Positions 1 through 8,176 of a stretch of DNA of 51,515 bases are shown here, one piece after another. The translations under genes were made by a program, and so were the position numbers. The DNA lies in contig SKVW01000118.1 in NCBI GenBank assembly GCA_007129255.1, forward strand, positions 1-51,515, written 5' to 3'. Position 1 is the first letter of the stretch. The number at the start of each line of letters is the position of its first letter. The stretch is from Bacteroidales bacterium. GTDB taxonomy: Bacteria > Bacteroidota > Bacteroidia > Bacteroidales > UBA7960. Under the pieces are notes generated by a model that saw only the letters and a list, made by a program, of their open reading frames with translations, searched no databases and was not told the origin of the DNA.

Positions 1-1655
1 ATGGCTTCGCGTCCCAGGGAGGGACCCACCACAGCTTCTTCCACGATCCTTGCAGGAGCTGGCAAGGAACCGGCCCTGAGAATGTTGGCAAGGTCCTGGG
101 CTTCAGGTACTGAAAACTGACCGGAGATTTGCGAGCGGCCACCGGCAATTTCGGTTTGCACCGTTGGGAAAGAATACACATAATCATCCAGCACGATGGC
201 GATAGACCGGCCGATGTTGTCGGCAGTCAGCCTTTGCCAGATGCGGGCACCTTCGCGGTTCATACTCATATTGATTTCCACCTGTCCAGTAGGGCTAAAG
301 TCCTGGCGGGCATCTACAATGGCTTCACCTGTTAAGGGAGCGGTTCTGTCTCTTGCGGTTTCCCGTATGGCGATCAGCTCATAAAAATTATCTGTTCCCC
401 TGGCCGGCTTTACATTCCATAAAAGGCGGAGGTTACGCGGAAAAATGGCGCGAACCTGGGGGTGATCCAGCATATTGTTAACCCTGGCAGTATCCTGCCC
501 GGCAGCAAAACCAACAACGGGTCCACGCATGGGTACCAGGTTTCCTGCCTGGTCTTGTGTAAATGAGGGAGTAAGGTATGCAAACAAAGGATTTTCCCGG
601 GCGAAATCACGGAATTCATCCATGTCATCCATTTCCACATCTTCGCCTAAGATATCGGCAAGGGTGGGTTCATCCAGGGTGTCGGCTTCTGCTTCGGTTT
701 CTTCCAGTTCGGAAAGCATCTCAGCAGCAGGTTTTACGGGATCCACCGCCGGAGGAGGGGTTACCTCTTCTTCATCAACAGGTTCGGCAAAATCTTCCGC
801 ATCCGCTTCCATTTCACGCAGGCGGTCGTTTGCATCCCAGAAATAGTTATAAATTTCCGAAAACTCATATGTTTCCCAGAACTCCAGCTTAGCGGTACCC
901 TGCAAGAGCCGCCTTACACGATCGGGTTCTTTGATACCGGGAAGTTCAACAAGGATCCGCCCTGTGGTTGCCAGGCGCTGAATATTGGGCTGGGCCACTC
1001 CAAAACGGTCAATCCTTGTACGAAGGATCTGGAAGGAACGATCAACGGCAGAATTTACCTCCCGGCGCAACATCCTCAGCACTTCTTCATTGGAAGAAGT
1101 AACGGTGATACGGTCGCGCATTTCGGGGGTGCTGAAGAAAAACGCTAAACTGGCTTCGGGATCCACTTCTTCAAAGGCCCTTCCGAAGAGGGTAATAAAA
1201 TCTTCGCGGCTAACCCGCTGCATCTCAATGGCCCGATCCATGGCCGCCTGAAAGGTTTGATCTTCGGTGTTGGTTGCCAATGCCCTGACTATAGCCGGCA
1301 CGGAGATTTCAAGGGTCACATTCATCCCCCCGCGAAGGTCAAGACCTAAATTCAGTTCTCGTTCTTTGGTTTCACGGTAGGTATATTGGCGAATACCCAG
1401 GTTATAAACCGGAATGTTCATCATGGAGTCAAGATAAAACCGCTCCTCAACCTGTGCAATGGAGTCAAGGATAACATTTGCCAGCAGTTCGTCACCTTTG
1501 GCAAGTTCCATGGCCTTTTGAACAAACCTTTCGCTGCGGGCATAGCTGGCAGCATCCCGCTCAACCTTGTTGGCAAAGTAGGTGAACGATAGCTGGTAAA
1601 GACATACCAAAGCAAATGCAATGGCAAAAAACTTTATCAAACCTTTATTTTGCAT
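1..1655 (-). CDS. secD: Protein translocase subunit SecD, N-terminal part (probably SecDF fusion), truncated by window edge
   Basis: This is the first 551 residues of SecD, the membrane subunit that uses the proton gradient to pull secreted proteins out of the SecYEG channel. The ATG at 1655 is followed by one transmembrane helix (about residues 7-25). The hallmark LGLDLRGG motif lies near residue 107, and a long acidic insertion (about residues 290-360) sits inside the periplasmic P1 region. The frame is still open at the left edge, where the GPSLG motif before the remaining helices has just been read. Bacteroidota usually carry SecD and SecF as one polypeptide of about 1,000 residues, so a SecDF fusion is likely but cannot be seen here. 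A good promoter lies 36 bases upstream of the start. Confidence 0.93.
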   Translation of the reverse strand, partial: MQNKGLIKFFAIAFALVCLYQLSFTYFANKVERDAASYARSERFVQKAMELAKGDELLANVILDSIAQVEERFYLDSMMNIPVYNLGIRQYTYRETKERELNLGLDLRGGMNVTLEISVPAIVRALATNTEDQTFQAAMDRAIEMQRVSREDFITLFGRAFEEVDPEASLAFFFSTPEMRDRITVTSSNEEVLRMLRREVNSAVDRSFQILRTRIDRFGVAQPNIQRLATTGRILVELPGIKEPDRVRRLLQGTAKLEFWETYEFSEIYNYFWDANDRLREMEADAEDFAEPVDEEEVTPPPAVDPVKPAAEMLSELEETEAEADTLDEPTLADILGEDVEMDDMDEFRDFARENPLFAYLTPSFTQDQAGNLVPMRGPVVGFAAGQDTARVNNMLDHPQVRAIFPRNLRLLWNVKPARGTDNFYELIAIRETARDRTAPLTGEAIVDARQDFSPTGQVEINMSMNREGARIWQRLTADNIGRSIAIVLDDYVYSFPTVQTEIAGGRSQISGQFSVPEAQDLANILRAGSLPAPARIVEEAVVGPSLGREA

Positions 1656-1690
1656 GTTATTTTGTTTTTTGATTTATTTTTTTGAGGGTG

Positions 1691-1721
1691 CAAATTTAGA
1701 ATTTCAAAAACGATTATACAA
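1691..1721 (-). promoter_or_regulatory. Bacteroidota-type promoter for secD
   Basis: On the minus strand a TTG (1721-1719) is followed after 20 bases by TAAATTTG (1698-1691). This fits the Bacteroidota primary-sigma consensus (TTG at -33, TAnnTTTG at -7). It would start transcription near 1684 and give a leader of about 30 bases. The rest of the 1656-1878 gap is AT-rich with nothing else recognised. Confidence 0.6.
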
Positions 1722-1878
1722 CATAAGTTTTCCCTGCAAACCCATTATTTGCATGAAAAAATCATTTTTCTTTCTAAACCGGTTCCCGGGTAATTCAATT
1801 TGGGTAATTTTTTTCGCCCGCAAAGTTAGTTTAATTTTTCTTGAAAGGGAAAAAAACACAGGGCTTTTTAACGGATTA

Positions 1879-2301
1879 TCAAAGGGGGTTTATTAAAAGT
1901 AAACGATTTTGGTAGTCGATCATTGCCCCCAGACGAAGCAAAATATCTCCTCCAAGGACCATATCGATCCTGGGCAGGTCAAAAACAGCGTAAGACTTAT
2001 TGATCATGGCCATGTCAATGATCACCATTTCGGTTTTTTCCAGGGTATAATTCCCAAAAGTTATGGAAGGTATAATGGTGGCAAAGGTTTCAATACGTGT
2101 GGCACCAATCCCGGTAAAAAACTTATCGAACTTTTTCAATGCAATATCCCCCAGGTAATATTCCACCCGGTTTTTATCAAAAACGCTGCGTGTAGCCCCG
2201 GTATCGATCAGCACATTGGCTTTGAGCCCGTTGATGCGGGCATGGACCATCAGGTGAAACCCATCCTTGTCAATGGTGATCAGTTGTAATGGAATTTTCA
2301 T
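1879..2301 (-). CDS. Retropepsin-like aspartyl protease domain protein
   Basis: A 140-residue protein with the clan AA aspartic protease signature: a hydrophobic strand leading into the catalytic DTGAT (Asp33), and a second conserved patch (VLGGDILLRLGA, about residues 114-125) resembling the ILG-D-L motif of single-domain retropepsins. It has no signal peptide or membrane segment, so it is predicted to be cytoplasmic. Enzymes with one such domain act as homodimers, each subunit giving one Asp. It lies 79 bases downstream of the oxidoreductase operon, but a terminator hairpin separates them, so it may have its own promoter. Its substrate is unknown. Confidence 0.8.
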   Translation of the reverse strand: MKIPLQLITIDKDGFHLMVHARINGLKANVLIDTGATRSVFDKNRVEYYLGDIALKKFDKFFTGIGATRIETFATIIPSITFGNYTLEKTEMVIIDMAMINKSYAVFDLPRIDMVLGGDILLRLGAMIDYQNRLLLINPL

Positions 2302-2312
2302 ACTATGGTAAT

Positions 2313-2354
2313 TAAAAAAGGGGCTGGCAGAAAAATCCCAAACCCCCTTTTTTT
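2313..2354 (-). terminator. Terminator after the 2-oxoacid oxidoreductase operon
   Basis: Read on the minus strand, an A-rich run and GGGG pair with CCCCTTTTTT across a loop of about 20 bases. It lies between the stop of the gamma subunit gene (2381) and the start of the protease gene (2301). The hairpin is nearly symmetrical and could also work on the other strand. Confidence 0.55.
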
Positions 2355-2380
2355 ATACTATTGAATCCCGGAAAAGGATG

Positions 2381-2935
2381 TTAATTCAGTTTATTTTCTT
2401 CCTTGATGAGATTCATCCCTTTTTTGATGGCTTCCTCATTGAGTGGGATCATATGATGATAGCGGTCGGGAAGGACTTTTTTCAGTCCCTTGATCACGTT
2501 CTCCAGCTCAATAATGGGTTTTACCTTAAGGAAACCGCCAATGACGATCATGTTGAACACCTTGGTGTTTTTCATTTTCACCGACTCGTCGTAGGCGGCA
2601 ATCGAACAGATGTTGATATCGGTTCTTTTGGGTTTGCGGGTCATCCCGTTTTCTTCGTAAATAAGTAATCCGCCGGGTTTTACGGCATCTTCAAATTTGT
2701 CCATGGAGGGCTGGTTGAGCACAATGGCCGTATCAAAGGTATTGAGTACCGGGGAACTGATGGGCTCATCGCTGATGATGGCCGTACAGTTGGCTGTTCC
2801 TCCGCGCATCTCAGGGCCATAGGAGGGCATCCAGCTCACCTCTTTGTCCTGCATCACTCCGCTGTAGCAAAGAATTTGCCCCATGGAAAGCACACCCTGC
2901 CCGCCAAATCCGGCTATAATGATTTCTTCGTTCAT
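2381..2935 (-). CDS. korC: 2-oxoacid:ferredoxin oxidoreductase gamma subunit
   Basis: A 184-residue protein of the pyruvate/ketoisovalerate oxidoreductase gamma family. It begins with the family's GFGGQGVLSMGQIL motif (about residues 9-22). The gamma subunit helps bind CoA in enzymes that decarboxylate 2-oxoacids to acyl-CoA and reduce ferredoxin, or run the reverse reaction. It is the last gene of the operon, 14 bases after the beta subunit. The symbol korC assumes 2-oxoglutarate as substrate; a branched-chain (vor) or broader role is equally compatible with the sequence. Confidence 0.88.
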   Translation of the reverse strand: MNEEIIIAGFGGQGVLSMGQILCYSGVMQDKEVSWMPSYGPEMRGGTANCTAIISDEPISSPVLNTFDTAIVLNQPSMDKFEDAVKPGGLLIYEENGMTRKPKRTDINICSIAAYDESVKMKNTKVFNMIVIGGFLKVKPIIELENVIKGLKKVLPDRYHHMIPLNEEAIKKGMNLIKEENKLN

Positions 2936-2949
2936 ATCTATCTGATTTT

Positions 2950-3714
2950 TTATTTTTCTGGTACTTTAATATCTCCTAAAGGATAGAATGGGAACATATT
3001 TTCTTCCATCCACTTGTTGGACTGCACCGGGGTCATTTTCCATCCCGAGGGGCAGTTGGCAACGATCTCCACAAAACAGGTCCCTTTGTTAAGTTTCTGG
3101 TATTCCAGGGCTTTTTTAAGGGCTCTTTTGGTTTTGCGTACATTGGCCGGGGTATGTACCGCCTGCCGGGTAACAAAGTAGGTTCCGGGCAGCTGGGCGA
3201 TCATTTCGGTAATTTTAAGGGGACTGCCCATGGTTTTCACATCCCTTCCGCGGGGTGAGGTTGAGCTTTTCATCCCTTCCAGGGTGGTGGGTGCCATTTG
3301 CCCCCCGGTCATTCCATAAATGCCGTTGTTGATGAATACCACCAGGATGTTTTCTCCCCGGTTGCAGGCATGGATGGTTTCGGCGGTGCCGATGGCGGCC
3401 AGGTCCCCATCGCCCTGATAGGTAAATACGTATTTTTCGGGAAACACCCTTTTTATGCCGGTGGCTACTGCCGGTGCCCTGCCGTGGGCGGCTTCCTGCA
3501 TGTCCACATCAAAATAATAATAAGCCAGTACGGAGCATCCCACCGGGGCTACCCCAATGGTTTCGCCCTGTATGCCGAGCTCGTCAATGGCTTCGGCAAG
3601 CATGCGATGGGCGGTACCGTGCCCGCAACCCGGACAGTAATGCAGGATGCGGTCGGTCATGGATTTGGTTTTTTTGTAAACCAGGTTTTCGGGAGTTATT
3701 AAGTTTTCTGACAT
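2950..3714 (-). CDS. korB: 2-oxoacid:ferredoxin oxidoreductase beta subunit (thiamine diphosphate-binding)
   Basis: A 254-residue beta subunit carrying the thiamine diphosphate site. Near the N-terminus it has the CPGCGHG motif (about residues 28-34). The TPP/Mg signature starts GDGDLAAIG (about residues 100-108) and continues to the NNGIYGMTGGQ stretch. These are the conserved elements of KorB/VorA-type subunits. It starts two bases after the alpha-subunit stop, so the two are translationally coupled. With the alpha, gamma and ferredoxin subunits it forms an oxygen-sensitive enzyme linking 2-oxoacid oxidation or reductive carboxylation to ferredoxin, as expected in an anaerobe. Confidence 0.92.
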   Translation of the reverse strand: MSENLITPENLVYKKTKSMTDRILHYCPGCGHGTAHRMLAEAIDELGIQGETIGVAPVGCSVLAYYYFDVDMQEAAHGRAPAVATGIKRVFPEKYVFTYQGDGDLAAIGTAETIHACNRGENILVVFINNGIYGMTGGQMAPTTLEGMKSSTSPRGRDVKTMGSPLKITEMIAQLPGTYFVTRQAVHTPANVRKTKRALKKALEYQKLNKGTCFVEIVANCPSGWKMTPVQSNKWMEENMFPFYPLGDIKVPEK

Positions 3715-3716
3715 GA

Positions 3717-4784
3717 TTATCCTCCAATAATTTTTTGTTCCAGTGCATTAAGAATTTCCTCGGGGCTTGGGATCATTCCCCCAAAGCGGCCAAAGTGTTC
3801 CACCTTGGTTTGCCCGTTAACCGCCAGCCTTACATCTTCTACCATTTGCCCGGCGTTCATCTCAACAGTCAAAATGCCTTTGAGTTGTCCGGCCAGGTTG
3901 CGATAGGCATCCACAGGGAAAGGATACAGGGTCTGGGGCCTGAGCAGGCCAACCTTTATGCCTTTTTCCCTGGCCATTTCCATGGCTTTGCGGGTAATGC
4001 GGGCACAGGAGCCAAAAGCGGTAAACAGGTATTCTGCATCCTCGCATTTGTAAGACTCGTAAAGGACCTCGTTCTTCTCTATTTCCCTGTACTTGGCCTG
4101 CAGGCGAAGGTTAACCTTTTCCTGCTCTTCGGACTGAAGCTGCAGGGAAGTAACAATAACGCTATCCTTGTTTGGTTTTTTTCCCACGGTGGCCCATTCA
4201 AATTCCTCGGTCAGGCGGGGCTGTTGCTCAAACAACTCTACTTTTTCCATCATTTGCCCGATGATGCCGTCGGAAAGGATCATTATGGGATTACGGTATT
4301 TGAAAGCCAGTTCAAAAGCCAGTTTCACATAATCCACACTTTCCTGCACGGTGGCAGGTGCCAGCACGATCATTTTATAATCGCCATGTCCTCCCCCTTT
4401 CACCGCCTGGAAATAATCCGATTGCGAAGGCTGTATGGTGCCAAGTCCGGGACCGGCCCTGACCACGTTCACTACCACGCAGGGCAACTCGGCTCCTGCA
4501 ATGTAAGACAGGCCTTCCTGCTTAAGACTGATGCCGGGGCTGGAAGAAGAGGTTATGGCACGCTTGCCGCATCCTGCGGCCCCATAAACCATATTGATGG
4601 CGGCAACTTCACTCTCGGCCTGCAACACTACCATGCCGGTACGCTCTTCCGGGTTTTCGGCCATCAGGTATTCGATGATCTCCGACTGGGGCGTAATGGG
4701 ATAACCAAAATAGGCATCGGCCCCTGCCCGGATGGCTGCCTCGGCCAATGCCTCATTGCCTTTCATTAATCTTAATTCTTTCAT
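3717..4784 (-). CDS. korA: 2-oxoacid:ferredoxin oxidoreductase alpha subunit (KorA/VorB)
   Basis: A 355-residue alpha subunit with the pyrimidine-binding domain of the pyruvate:ferredoxin oxidoreductase family. An FGYPITPQSEI motif lies at about residues 27-37, and a conserved TSSSSPGISL segment follows at about 78-87. Proteins of this length in Bacteroidota are commonly labelled as 3-methyl-2-oxobutanoate dehydrogenase subunit VorB or as KorA; sequence alone does not settle the substrate. It is the second gene of the operon, 44 bases after the small ferredoxin gene and almost touching the beta subunit gene. Confidence 0.9.
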   Translation of the reverse strand: MKELRLMKGNEALAEAAIRAGADAYFGYPITPQSEIIEYLMAENPEERTGMVVLQAESEVAAINMVYGAAGCGKRAITSSSSPGISLKQEGLSYIAGAELPCVVVNVVRAGPGLGTIQPSQSDYFQAVKGGGHGDYKMIVLAPATVQESVDYVKLAFELAFKYRNPIMILSDGIIGQMMEKVELFEQQPRLTEEFEWATVGKKPNKDSVIVTSLQLQSEEQEKVNLRLQAKYREIEKNEVLYESYKCEDAEYLFTAFGSCARITRKAMEMAREKGIKVGLLRPQTLYPFPVDAYRNLAGQLKGILTVEMNAGQMVEDVRLAVNGQTKVEHFGRFGGMIPSPEEILNALEQKIIGG

Positions 4785-4828
4785 CTTGTTTTACTATTTT
4801 TTCAGCCGACAGGACGGCCGTTAAGTAT

Positions 4829-5047
4829 TTATTTTTTTTCCCTGTATACGGTAATTACCGCATCAGGACAAACCACCGCGCAATTGGCACATCCGATGCA
4901 ATCGGAATTGACCTTCACTGCATAACGGTAACCTTTTCTGTTGACTTCGCTGCCGATGGCCAGCACATCATTGGGACAGGCTGCAAGGCAAACCTCACAA
5001 CCTTTGCATTTTTCTATGTCGATGACAATATCACCTTTTTTTGCCAT
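4829..5047 (-). CDS. korD: Ferredoxin-like delta subunit, two [4Fe-4S] clusters
   Basis: A 72-residue protein with two complete CxxCxxCxxxC motifs: Cys14, 17, 20 and 24, and Cys50, 53, 56 and 60. This is the bacterial 2[4Fe-4S] ferredoxin pattern. As the first gene of the korDABC-like operon it is the electron-transfer subunit, taking electrons from the thiamine diphosphate site to the soluble ferredoxin pool. No alternative start is needed: the ATG at 5047 gives the usual short N-terminus before the first cluster. Confidence 0.93.
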   Translation of the reverse strand: MAKKGDIVIDIEKCKGCEVCLAACPNDVLAIGSEVNRKGYRYAVKVNSDCIGCANCAVVCPDAVITVYREKK

Positions 5048-5337
5048 TGTATGAAATTTAAAGGTATTACAATATGTTAAAGAAAAATATCAGGAAATTT
5101 TTCTGTTTTCCGACAAAACTATAATTAATTATTCAAAGAAATGGTGAAAACCGTTAAAATTTTCGGGGCCTTTTTGCAATGATTTGTAGCTCAAAGAGTT
5201 GAAAAATAAATTAGAATGATTTTAAATGCATGGAGATGAGAAGCTTAGCCAAACTTTCGTTTAAATACAAAGGGTTTAACCCTGTTTGACAAACAAGTTG
5301 CGATCCTTTTTTTCAGCGGATTTAATCCAAACTTCCC

Positions 5338-6048
5338 ATGCAATTTTATTATTTTTATACCGAAATTATGAAAAAAGCGGGTACCCATATCATAAGGAAA
5401 TACTTAGGCTATGCAGCCATATTTTTGGCTTCAGCTGCTATTTTATTATTTGCCACCCTGTTGGTAAGTTACCAGGTTATACGCGTTTCTTCTAAAAATT
5501 ACCTTTACGACTCCCTGGATGAGATTCCCTTCAATAATGTGGCCGTAGTGCTGGGCACTTCCCACCTGCTGGCCCGTGGAGGACCCAATCCTTATTTCAG
5601 TTTCCGCATGGAAGCCGCCGCCCTGCTTTATCATAGCGGGAAGGTAAACTACCTGATCGTAAGCGGTGACAACCGCACCCGCTGGTACAACGAACCGGAG
5701 CAGATGCGCCACAGCCTGGTGGCTCTGGGTGTACCCGATAGCGTAATATACCTGGATTATGCAGGCCTGAGAACCCTGGATTCCGTGGTTCGGTCCCGGG
5801 AAATCTTCGGTCAGGAAAGCTTCACCATCGTTTCACAACGCTTTCATAACCAAAGGGCGGTGTATATTGCCCAACGCCACAACCTCAATGCCACCGCCTT
5901 CAATGCCCGGGATGTTTCCTACGGCAGAAACCTCAGAACCCACGTAAGGGAATGGTTTGCAAGGGTAAAGGTTTTCTGGGACCTGCTCATAAAAAAACAA
6001 CCCCGCTTCCTGGGGGAAGAGGTTATTATTGGAGAAAAAAATCCTTAA
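5338..6048 (+). CDS. SanA/YdcF-like DUF218 membrane protein
   Basis: A 236-residue protein with one N-terminal transmembrane helix (about residues 28-48) followed by a periplasmic DUF218 domain. The domain contains VVLGTSHLLARGGPN (about residues 71-85), YLIVSGDN (about 104-111) and a VSQRFHNQRA segment. The overall length and pattern match SanA, the enterobacterial protein linked to envelope barrier function and vancomycin exclusion. The biochemical activity of this family is not settled. A second ATG at 5368 (residue 11) would also be a good start and gives a more typical short cytoplasmic tail. The gene stands alone on the plus strand. Confidence 0.85.
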   Translation: MQFYYFYTEIMKKAGTHIIRKYLGYAAIFLASAAILLFATLLVSYQVIRVSSKNYLYDSLDEIPFNNVAVVLGTSHLLARGGPNPYFSFRMEAAALLYHSGKVNYLIVSGDNRTRWYNEPEQMRHSLVALGVPDSVIYLDYAGLRTLDSVVRSREIFGQESFTIVSQRFHNQRAVYIAQRHNLNATAFNARDVSYGRNLRTHVREWFARVKVFWDLLIKKQPRFLGEEVIIGEKNP

Positions 6049-6250
6049 TGTTTGCTCCCCCTCTGGGTTTAATTTGCTAAAAATTTTGTGGATGGTGTGA
6101 TGGGGCTAATATTGACCTTCTTCCAAAAGCCCTATGGTCTAATTTACTTTTACCATATCAGCCCTTAATCCAACCGGTTTTATTTAATGCCCGGCCCAAA
6201 GGGAGGTATGGCAGTGCGGATATGAGGGATTTGGATAGAAAGGGGCAATA

Positions 6251-7006
6251 TCAGTAGGCAAAATCCACCACCCGGCCGATGTATTCTCCGTCTTCAATGA
6301 TCCAGGTTACTTCATACAGGCTGGGGATGGTGCCATTGCGCATGTATATATAGATTCGCCGGCCGTCTTCGGACATGAAGGCTTCGCTGCGGCAAACCAA
6401 TCTGCCAAAAAGGGAGGTGCGCCGGCAAAGGTTGGGTTCAAAAAGGTCGCGGAACTCTCCGGCGGGCAGCTTCAGGTAACCATATTCAAAATATACGATT
6501 ACCCCGGCAATCTTTCTTTTGGGCACCCTGCCCTCGATACCCCAATAAGGTTTTTGGTCAATCCGGTAAAGGAATTTCCATTCCTTGTTGAACTCCAGCT
6601 TATGCATTTGTGGGAAAAAAGTTGTTGAGCCAATAAATACACTAATGGTATCATGGGATAAAATGATGCGGTCGCGGCTAAATTCCGATACTTCAAAACG
6701 CAGCAGATCAGCTTGGCCAGCCTTCCCCAAAAAAGATCCGATAAAGTTAAAACTCCCGATCTCATTGCGCAAAACCGAATCCTCAAGGTAAAAAAAACTT
6801 TCACGCATGCCTTTCAACTCCGCAACCACCATACAATTATCCTGGGCAAACGCAGGGGGGGTATGCAAACCTGATACAATAAAAAAAACAACCGGAAAAA
6901 AAAGGGATAACCTGAAGCAAACCATTGAAAACAAATAGAGGACACGGCCTTTTAAAGGTAGGCTCCGTTTTGAATGTTTTCCGGTGAAGTTAAATACAGT
7001 TTTCAT
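6251..7006 (-). CDS. Secreted protein of unknown function
   Basis: A 251-residue protein not recognised as any family. It has a basic N-terminus, a hydrophobic segment (about residues 26-47) and a likely signal peptidase I site after PAFA (about residue 54), so it is predicted to be periplasmic or exported. The mature part is rich in beta-prone stretches and aromatic residues and contains three cysteines in its second half. The long basic region before the hydrophobic segment suggests translation might start at the internal Met29 (6922), giving a more normal signal peptide. It is a single gene, with no clear partner on either side. Confidence 0.6.
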   Translation of the reverse strand: MKTVFNFTGKHSKRSLPLKGRVLYLFSMVCFRLSLFFPVVFFIVSGLHTPPAFAQDNCMVVAELKGMRESFFYLEDSVLRNEIGSFNFIGSFLGKAGQADLLRFEVSEFSRDRIILSHDTISVFIGSTTFFPQMHKLEFNKEWKFLYRIDQKPYWGIEGRVPKRKIAGVIVYFEYGYLKLPAGEFRDLFEPNLCRRTSLFGRLVCRSEAFMSEDGRRIYIYMRNGTIPSLYEVTWIIEDGEYIGRVVDFAY

Positions 7007-7202
7007 GGATCCAAAAAGTAAATTAACCGCTGCCTGCCGGCATATATAATCCTCTCGAAACCTAGGAATTTTCCTTTTAAAATTACAAAAAACCCGATAA
7101 TTTTCCGGTTTTTTTCCGGATAATTTCTGGAGGTTTTTTTGGTTTTTGATTATTTTGGCAGAAATTTCAAAACCCGTTTTACAAAATCAAAAAAATTAAC
7201 TT

Positions 7203-7382
7203 ATGGAAATTCAGGAAAAGATCGTAAAAGCCTTTGAGGAAACCAGAAAGCCCATGCGTCCGGGAGAGGTGGCCGAAAAGGCCGGTCTGGAAAAAAAGGA
7301 TGTGGAAAAAGCCATCAAAAAAATGAAGGAAGCCGGCACCCTGCATTCTCCAAAACGCTGCTTTTACGACATTCAGCGATAA
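7203..7382 (+). CDS. Small winged-helix DNA-binding protein, 59 residues
   Basis: The ATG at 7203 opens a 59-codon frame ending at TAA 7380-7382. The protein reads as a compact winged helix-turn-helix: a first helix (EKIVKAFEET), a turn of the form MRPGEVAEKAGLEKKDVEKAIKKM, then a wing ending in CFYDIQR. The pattern 'PxrpgEvAek.gl...dVekai..Lk..G.l.sPkrC.Y' suggests a minimal MarR/ArsR-type fold. It converges with tcdA, whose stop lies only nine bases away. The target is unknown. It is too short for most automatic gene calls but has strong protein-like codon structure. Confidence 0.75.
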   Translation: MEIQEKIVKAFEETRKPMRPGEVAEKAGLEKKDVEKAIKKMKEAGTLHSPKRCFYDIQR

Positions 7383-7390
7383 ACAAAAAA

Positions 7391-8176
7391 TCAGGAAGGC
7401 AGCGGATTGTTGCGGGTGTTTTTGCGCACCCGGGGCGGCGCTGCCAGTTTTATTTCCATGCCGGTGAGTTCGCGGATCACCACCGAAGCACATACACAGC
7501 CAAACACCGCCGGCATATAGGAAATAGTGCCCAGGGTGGTTTTTTTGTTGGGTTCGTCATCCACGCTGCAAAGGCTGTCCTCAACGGCAAACTCTGAGGA
7601 AAACACTGCCTTGAAGCCATTTTCAATCCCCAGTTTTTTCAGGCGCTTGCGCAGTATCCTGGCCAGCTTGCAATGATAGGTATTTGCAAAGTCGGAAACC
7701 TGTACCTGCAGGGGATCCGTCTTTCCTCCGGCTCCCATGGAGCTTACCAGCGGTATCTCGTTTTTTACCGTGCGGTGTATGAGAAAAATCTTGGGACTGA
7801 GGGTGTCGATGGCATCCACCAGATAATCAAAAGGGGTATCCAGTATTTCATCGGTGCGCTCATCCTTCAGAAAAAGGTCCAGGGCGGTAAGCTTTAGTTC
7901 AGGATTGATAGCCAGCAAACGGTCCTTCATCAGTTGGGTTTTGCGTTCTCCTTCGGTAGTGGATAAAGCCAGCAGCTGACGGTTGCGGTTGGATGGGTTT
8001 ACCCGGTCGCCATCGGCAATGGTCAGGCTGCCAACTCCTGCCCGGCAGAGCATTTCGGCCGCAAAGGCCCCTACCCCGCCCAGGCCGGCAACAAATACAT
8101 GGGCCCGGGAAAGCTTCTCCAGGTTTTCTTTTTTCAGCAGCAATTCGGTTCTTTCCTGCCAGTGAGGGTTTGTCAT
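7391..8176 (-). CDS. tcdA: tRNA threonylcarbamoyladenosine dehydratase (TcdA, ThiF/MoeB family)
   Basis: A 261-residue E1-like enzyme that uses ATP to convert t6A to its cyclic form at position 37 of ANN-decoding tRNAs. The nucleotide-binding GLGGVG motif is at residues 31-36, followed by the ADGDRVNPSNRNRQ segment (about 55-68) typical of TcdA rather than of ThiF or MoeB. The length matches the family. Its start overlaps the stop of the upstream TatD-family gene by four bases (ATGA), so the two are cotranslated. Confidence 0.9.
   Translation of the reverse strand: MTNPHWQERTELLLKKENLEKLSRAHVFVAGLGGVGAFAAEMLCRAGVGSLTIADGDRVNPSNRNRQLLALSTTEGERKTQLMKDRLLAINPELKLTALDLFLKDERTDEILDTPFDYLVDAIDTLSPKIFLIHRTVKNEIPLVSSMGAGGKTDPLQVQVSDFANTYHCKLARILRKRLKKLGIENGFKAVFSSEFAVEDSLCSVDDEPNKKTTLGTISYMPAVFGCVCASVVIRELTGMEIKLAAPPRVRKNTRNNPLPS

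Noticed and set aside
3735-4769. A 344-codon open frame antisense to the oxidoreductase alpha subunit
   Set aside because: The alpha subunit is certain by motif and operon context, and the antisense product is composition-biased.
5272-5282. The palindrome GGGTTTAACCC upstream of the SanA-like gene
   Set aside because: It is short, occurs once and has no supporting element; it could arise by chance in AT-rich DNA.
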